This document shows, piece by piece, positions 58,400 to 64,000 of a stretch of 64,000 nucleotides of DNA (its first letter is position 1; each line of letters begins with the position of its first letter). Under the pieces are notes generated by a model. It saw only the letters and a program-made list of their open reading frames with translations. It was not told the origin of the DNA and searched no databases. Location: positions 1,887,109 through 1,951,108 of the forward strand of contig ML677330.1 of the NCBI GenBank assembly GCA_007922305.1, read 5' to 3'. A program made the position numbers and the translations under genes. The DNA comes from Dermatemys mawii. Taxonomy: Eukaryota; Chordata; Testudines; Dermatemydidae.

Positions 58400-59160
58400 A
58401 CTGGGCTTTCCAGCTCCAGGACGTTGGAAAGTTTTAAATGGGAGCTACGACAGCAGTGCAAAGTCCTCTCGGAGCAGACAGGGCTTGGGGCGCCGGGCCC
58501 CACTGAAAGCGGCCATAACGCGCAGTTCGGGCAGTGGGAATCGCGGAGCAGAGCCAGCCCCGCGCCGGCGGGAGGCGCCCTGCCCCGGGGAGACGAGCGC
58601 ATCCCCCGCGGGGGCTGCGGAGCGTCAGGCCCAGGGAACGCGCCCCCAGCTCGGGCTCCCCCGCCCAGCGCCCGGCTCCATTCCCGGCAGGAGAGCGGCG
58701 CGACCCCGCCCCGCTCCCGGACGGGCAGGCGGAGGCGGGGCCCGGCCCGGCGCTGAAGTTGCCCGGGATGGTGGCAGTTCCGCGGCCAGGGCCAGCGCGG
58801 GAGGCCGGGGCTGCGGGCGGCTGCCCTGGGCGCAGGTGAGGGGCGCGGGTCCCCCAGGCGCGTGCGGCATGCGGCCGGCCGCGGGCGCCTAGCGAGCGCG
58901 CAGCCCAGCGCGGACTCTCCGGCGGCGGCGGTCCCAGAGCCCGAGCCGCGGCTCGGGAATGGCCTGCGCCCTGCTGCTGCTGCTTCTGGCCTGCGGCTTG
59001 CTGGGTCAGTGCCAGCAGGAGCCCCAGACCCCGGACTGGAGGATGACCCTCAAGACCATCCGGAACGGGGTGCACAAGATAGACATGTACCTGAACGCGG
59101 CTCTGGATCTTCTGGGCGGAGAGGACGGCCTGTGTCGGTATAAATGCAGCGATGGTAAGA
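58400..59160 (+). promoter_or_regulatory. PLA2G12A CpG-island promoter
   Basis: Abrupt GC- and CpG-rich block ending just after exon 1 of PLA2G12A. There is no TATA box. Long open frames on both strands here reflect base composition. Confidence 0.7.
58959..59154 (+). CDS. PLA2G12A: PLA2G12A exon 1
   Basis: 196 nt, donor GTAAGA. Signal peptide, then the conserved TLKTIRNGVHKID and ALDLLGGEDGLCRYKC segments. Confidence 0.96.
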
Positions 59161-62100
59161 ACCAGTAATAACTTACCAAGCACCCAGTGCTGGGGAGGGA
59201 GGCGCTCAGCTCCCAGCAGAGGTGGGCCTGGTTTTTTGGAGAGGGTTGGAGCCAAACTTGGCAGCGGATTCCTTTCCAAAAACATACTAAAATACATGAT
59301 GGCAACGAAAACTCAGTCTGGCTCTGAAAACTCTCTCTGAACTGGGGAGAGGGTTTCCAGTTCCAGCTGCCATGGCTTGGGTCCATTTCTAGAGGCAACA
59401 GATCAGTTTCCAGGTAAAATGTTGAAGATCTGGTTAGGATTAATGCATTCTGAACTATTACATCATCTGAGGCATTTAGTTTAATTATTTCTCTTGACCT
59501 AATGTACAGTCATATAAAGATTTCTCTCTGCCACCCTCAAACCCAGAAAAGAACAAAACCTGTCCGTTTCCTACAGTTATTTTTTTCATAACTGATATCT
59601 GTGGAAGCCTGACAACATTTATAGTTGTCTGGAACTTTTAAAAAATTGTATATTAAAAATAGGATTACGCACAGCCCCATCTTCACACCAGTCTTCTGTA
59701 TAACAGGGTTCAGTTTTGATATATAGAGGATGTGTAGTGACTACATTGTACTCATAAGGCTGTCAGTGACTTTTGTTAACTTTCATAACCATGTCTAATG
59801 TTTTTGTCCTTAGCAACCCTAAGTTGCTCTAGTTTAGTAGTAATAAAACTGTTTTGCAGCATTCTTCAAAGTGACCACTCTCTTCTCACTATAGTTAGTT
59901 TCCACAGGTGTAATTTAGTACTACCATTGTTTCAAGTCTTTATTACAGAAGTATTTGTACTTAAGGGAATAAACAGTGAAGCATAGAATTGTTAGTAGCT
60001 GTACTATAATATATTGTTGTTCAGACTTTTGTATATGAAAAATAATATTCCCTGAAATTTACATCAGAATTGCTAGTCCAAATTCAATAGTAAAAAGAGG
60101 ACCTGTTGAGGTTGCTGTAGAGAAGTTACTCCATTTAACGCACAATTGCCAGAGTTTAATGAAAAACTTAGAACATAATTTTAGTGAAACTTGAGGCTTA
60201 ATACCTATTACCTAAGTTAACATATGCTATTTGCACTGGGAAGACAAACTAATTGACTTATGTCATTGGGCATACATTTTTTTGCCTGGAAGGGTCAAGA
60301 TGGAATGTTTTCCTCAAGCTATGACATTGCACATCTAATTAGATGTAGTGTGTGGGGATTTACTTTCCTCTGCTCCTGGTATTTTTCATTGCTAGAATCT
60401 GTTTAGCATATGTAAGATACTTCAGTCAGGAATTAAAAAAAGAAAAAAAAAATCACAAGGCTACTTATAATCTCAAGACACATGAAAATGTTAAAAATAG
60501 AGAATTCAACTGGAATAAGCCCTTCTCAACTGAGATAGTATGAAGTCCTATCTGAAATTTCTTCCTTACACTAAATGCATTCTAGCTATTTGTACATAAA
60601 GTTTTTCTGTGATGCCTCTCGGCTTTAGGAGTAGCAGTGACACCATGCATTGTTTTCCAGCCCCGCACCTCAACACATACCCTCTTTCTCCCATGCAGCG
60701 CCTTCCATAGAATGCTTCCTTTAGTTTGGTCTCAGATACCAAAAGCAGTTTAACTGTATTCTTTAAAAATTCCATATTTCTCCTCATTCTAGTGTACAAA
60801 TCACAGTAATTTCATGGCATTTCCCATTTTCATGCTTTCTAAAGCATCAAGGAAGCCCTGCTCAAAGAGAATCAATTAATTAATGCTGTGGTTGTTCAGG
60901 AATAAGCAATGATACTTCTGTTTCATGTTCTACTCCAGTTAGTAGCTCTGATGAAAATGAGAATTCAGAGCAGTGTCTTAGATTATAAATAAGAAAAGTA
61001 TGCAGAAGTCTAGGTAAGTTTACTAGAACTTGTTTTTTCTGCTTTTTCGTTCTTCCCTGCCTATAGTACACTTCTGCCTTACCTAGTATTCTTTGTAGGC
61101 CAGATGTTTTGAATTTGGATGCCTAAAATCAAACCAAATAAATAAAAAATGCAGAGGTTCTTAATACCTGTAGCTCCCCTGACTTGCAACTTGGTGGGAG
61201 TTCTGAATATTCAGGGGCCTAAATATGGATTTAAATGCCTAATGTTAAGCATATAGTCCAAAGTTTTCAAAACTATATTATTTTAAGCAGTAAACTTGGG
61301 GTCTGTGCAGTAGCTTGAAGCAAAAGATCTGTACTCAATGCTTTTAAAATTCCTTTTTTACAGGGTCGAAACCTCTTCCACGTTACGGGTATAAGCTTTC
61401 ACCACCGAATGGATGTGGATCCCCACTATTTGGAGTTCACGTAAATCTCTTTCCTTCATGCATTTTATTTTTTCATATTTACTTAGACTTTCATATTTTT
61501 AAAAATGGGTTGTGAGCAATCTACTTCAAAAAGAAGTGTGCTGTTTTACACTTCCATTCTAAACATAGAAACATGCATCATATTTGTAAAGCCAGAAGGG
61601 ACCATTATGTTCATTATGCACGTGGTCAGACTAAAAGAGACCAAAGAACTTCACCCATTAATTTCTGTATGAAGCCCATAACCTTTATTTGAGTTGTAGC
61701 AGACGCTTTAGAAAAATTTAAATACTTCCAGTAATGGAGTACCTATCACATCTATATATAGGCTGCGCTATTTGTGGTGGTACTGCCTTCAGAGCGGGGT
61801 AGCTGGAGAACAGTGTCTTCTGGCTGGGAGCCCAGCTCTGAAGGCAGTAGCACTGTCAGCAGCAGCGCAGGAGTAAGGATGACATGGTATGAGATTGCTA
61901 CCCTTACTTGGCCAGCAGCCACCACTCTCCAGCCACTCAGCTCTGAAGGCAGCAGCGCAGAAGTAAATGTGGAATAGTGTGGTATTGCCACCTGTACTTC
62001 TGTGCTGCTGCTGGCAGGGTGGTGTCTTCAGAGCTGGGCACCTGGCCAGCAGCTGCTGCTCTCTAGCCATCCAACTCTGAAGGCAGCGCAGAAGTAAGGG

Positions 62101-62884
62101 TGGCAATACCACGAACCCCCTACAATAATCTTGGAACCCCGCCATAATCCGCCTTTGGATCAGGACCCCCAGGTTGAGACGCTTCAGTGAAATCTGTATA
62201 GTATAGGGTAAAAGTACACAAGACCGGATTTCGTGCGGGAGACCAGCTTTCATGCTCAGTGACGTGTTTTTCATGGTCGTGAATTTGATAGGTCCCTACG
62301 GATAGACTAGTAACTGTATGTTTACTAATGTACACACTTGTCTTCAGTCCCCTAGAATATTACAGGAAGGATACTAAATGGCTGAGCATTCAATAAGCAA
62401 TCCTCCCCCCGCAGAAGATCTAAGACCTGCAGTGTATGAAATAGAATATTTTCTTCTTTAAAACCAATAATATTGGGTTGGCCTAATGGTACCACTATGC
62501 CCTATGATGGGAGTATCCTGGGCTCGATTCCTCTCTCTCACTGTCCATGCCAGTAACATTTTGCTTGGTATTTAGAATAGCGGATAATGCTTTTTTAAAA
62601 AAAAAAACTTCAGCCATATTGATTGAGTGTGCATAGAAGGCAGGCAATTTTACTAATCCTGACACAATAAATATATCTTGTTTGTTGGAATACTAATCTT
62701 GATTTTTTTCCTTTACAGTTTGACATTGGTATCCCTTCGATGACAAAGTGCTGTAATCAACATGACAGATGTTATGATACCTGTGGCAACAGAAAAAATG
62801 ATTGTGATGAAGAGTTTCAGTATTGTCTCGCCAAGATCTGCAGAGATGTACAGAAAACACTAGGAATATCAGAGAGTGTACAGG
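58959..62884 (+). CDS. PLA2G12A: PLA2G12A, group XIIA secreted phospholipase A2 (exons 1-3, 3' end outside window)
   Basis: Exons 58959-59154, 61364-61440, 62719-62884, with consistent phases and GT-AG introns, give 147 codons plus one base. The fourth exon (about 39 residues in human) is not found before 64000. A Leu-rich signal peptide (MACALLLLLLACGLLGQC) is followed by TLKTIRNGVHKIDMYLNAAL, the unusual Ca loop NGCGSPLFG (81-89), and the catalytic CCNQHD with His106-Asp107 and many Cys. Known role: secreted Ca-dependent phospholipase A2 of the divergent group XII, weakly active. The start was chosen because it gives the signal peptide and lies at the CpG island. Same orientation as CFI. 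Confidence 0.96.
59155..61363 (+). other. PLA2G12A intron 1
   Basis: AT-rich; no further exon or clear repeat recognised. Confidence 0.4.
61364..61440 (+). CDS. PLA2G12A: PLA2G12A exon 2 (Ca-binding loop)
   Basis: 77 nt, acceptor 'ttttttacag', donor GTAAAT. Encodes KPLPRYGYKLSPPNGCGSPL and FGVH. Missed by ORF calling. Confidence 0.95.
61564..61735 (-). mobile_element. CR1 LINE 3' fragment, antisense
   Basis: 'aaacatagaaacatgcatc' and 'aaagccagaagggaccatta' are the complement of a CR1 3' end. In PLA2G12A intron 2. Confidence 0.7.
61760..62290. repeat. GC-rich repeated-phrase block in PLA2G12A intron 2
   Basis: Phrases such as 'ccagctctgaaggcagcagc' and 'gcgcagaagtaa' recur four or so times in direct order, suggesting an interspersed element with internal repetition. 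Its class is unknown. The minus-strand frame across it is an artefact. Confidence 0.5.
62719..62884 (+). CDS. PLA2G12A: PLA2G12A exon 3 (catalytic His-Asp)
   Basis: 166 nt, acceptor 'ctttacag', donor GTAAGG. Encodes FDIGIPSMTKCCNQHDRCYD and the helix DCDEEFQYCLAKICRDVQ. Missed by ORF calling on the plus strand. Confidence 0.96.
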
Positions 62885-62944
62885 GTAAGGCAGAAAAATA
62901 GCATGCAAGTTATACTGAACTGATCTTTTACTGAAGTTGTATAA

Positions 62945-63240
62945 AGACTCAGACTTCAAGGCCAGAAGGGACTATAATGATCATCTAGTCTGACGTCCTA
63001 CAACTGAGGTGACAGATCCTCACCCACCCACTCCTGCGGTAGGCGCACAATCTCGGGCTGAGTTACTCAAGCCTTGATTTGAAGACTTAAAGTTGCAAAG
63101 AATCTGCCATTTTCTCTAATTCAAACCAGCAAGACACCTTGCTGCCCCATGCTGCAGAAGAAGGCAAAAAATGCCTAGGATCTCTGCCAGTCTGAACTAG
63201 TGGGAAAATTCTTTCCTGATCCCAAATATAGTTGTCAGAT
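62945..63240 (-). mobile_element. CR1 LINE 3' fragment, antisense
   Basis: 'caaggccagaagggactata', 'tgatcatctagtctgacgtc' and 'attctttcctgatcccaaat' are in the order expected for an antisense CR1 tail. After PLA2G12A exon 3. Confidence 0.8.
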
Positions 63241-64000
63241 AGGCCAATGATAATCAGACTGAAGGTTGCAAGCAGCTCTTTAATGTGTGCTCTTTGCAGC
63301 ACATGATATAAAAACACTGATTTAATTATTAACCATCAGGATGCTTCGCTGTGTTATTACTCAATTATACTTGATAAAATAGTAATATTTGATCAGTCAT
63401 TTTGCTGTAAGAATTTTTAAATACATTCAGTCTGAATATCACTGGTCTAACTGATATTATATAAAAAGTTATAACTCACAGCACAATGACAGACCAAAAT
63501 ATTACTTTAAGGCCAGAAGGGGTGTGTGTGTGTTTGTGTTTCCCGTCTAGTGTCCAATCTCTGGCAGTTAGAGAGATTTGCTAATAGCAGTTGTGGGTGG
63601 GCCATAAACCATTGTCTACAATCTCACTGTATCATTCCCTCCATGAATTTATCAAGCTTGGTCTAGTAAACAATGTATAATGGTAATAATACTTCCCTGT
63701 GTCTCCTGAAAATACCTCACCTGATGCATCCTACAGTTAATGAGGAACTCCAGTAGCCACCTTCTTGCAGCCTGACATTTCACCTTTCAGTATGACCAAT
63801 TGTAGCCTCCCCTTTAACCAGTTCCTTACCCACCTTACCAAAAAACTCGAGTGCTGCCCCGCCGAAACAACCCCCCTACCCTGAGCGCCGCCCTGCTGAT
63901 GTAAAAACACACCCTCCCCCCCTCCCCCGAGTGCTGCCCCGCCAAAGTTAAAAAAAAAAACAAACACCACAAAAAACACACCCAAGTGCTGCCCCACCAC
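63241..64000 (+). other. PLA2G12A intron 3, incomplete
   Basis: No fourth exon found. A GT-rich stretch lies at 63517-63540, and the end (63845-64000) is C/A-rich with 'gagtgctgccccgcc' repeated three times, the edge of a repeat that runs out of the window. Confidence 0.5.

Noticed and set aside
58374..58892. 172-codon plus-strand frame upstream of PLA2G12A
   Set aside because: A CpG-island artefact of low complexity; it overlaps the promoter.
58434..59297. 287-codon open frame on the minus strand over the PLA2G12A promoter
   Set aside because: It runs antisense through a CpG island and PLA2G12A exon 1. Its Pro/Arg/Gly/Ala-rich composition comes from base content, and no domain is visible.
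61789..62274. 161-codon minus-strand frame in PLA2G12A intron 2
   Set aside because: It crosses a block of repeated GC-rich phrases and has no recognisable protein features.

Overview
This window is vertebrate nuclear DNA. Genes are split into short exons with GT-AG (and one GC-AG) introns, coding density is low, two CpG-rich promoters are visible, and fossil transposons fill the gaps. The repeat mix (CR1 LINEs, Penelope-like elements, many non-autonomous hAT elements with 8-bp target duplications, L2/MIR-like tails, short palindromes around 'tcaatggga') suggests a sauropsid. A turtle is my best guess; this is inferred from repeat style, not from a database match.

Three protein genes can be reconstructed exon by exon. 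GAR1 (H/ACA snoRNP subunit) is on the minus strand: six coding exons from 15250 down to 9793, encoding 213 aa, with a CpG-rich promoter and probable untranslated first exon near 17.8-18.3 kb. CFI (complement factor I) is on the plus strand: 16 or 17 coding exons from 25297 to 48993, encoding about 633-645 aa, with signal peptide, FIMAC, SRCR, two LDL-receptor class A modules, a linker, and a trypsin-like protease domain. PLA2G12A (group XIIA secreted phospholipase A2) is on the plus strand: exons 1-3 at 58959-62884, with the last exon beyond the window. GAR1 and CFI are head to head and PLA2G12A follows CFI in the same direction, as in the human 4q25 block.

Layout: 1-9 kb is gene-free with old repeats. 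9.2-18.3 kb is GAR1 and its promoter, with a minisatellite and a run of DNA-transposon copies in the 5' intron. 18.3-25.2 kb is repeat-rich intergenic DNA (CR1 with a nested hAT, an L1-like fragment, a 1.3-kb hAT). 25.3-49.3 kb is CFI. 49.3-58.2 kb is transposon-rich: a decayed hAT transposase, a 3-kb Penelope-like element with inverted termini, and a hAT inserted in a second Penelope-type terminus. 58.4-64 kb is PLA2G12A.

The most unusual signal is inside CFI. The linker between LDLRa2 and the protease domain has been expanded by serial duplication of a genomic block carrying 30-39-nt micro-exons (33.0-38.9 kb). The visible intact micro-exons share phase 1-1 and keep the reading frame in any combination. 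Other copies are broken at the donor site, and one has a GC donor. No undescribed multi-gene system was found; the three genes are known families that act independently (ribosome/telomerase RNP biogenesis, complement regulation, secreted phospholipase).
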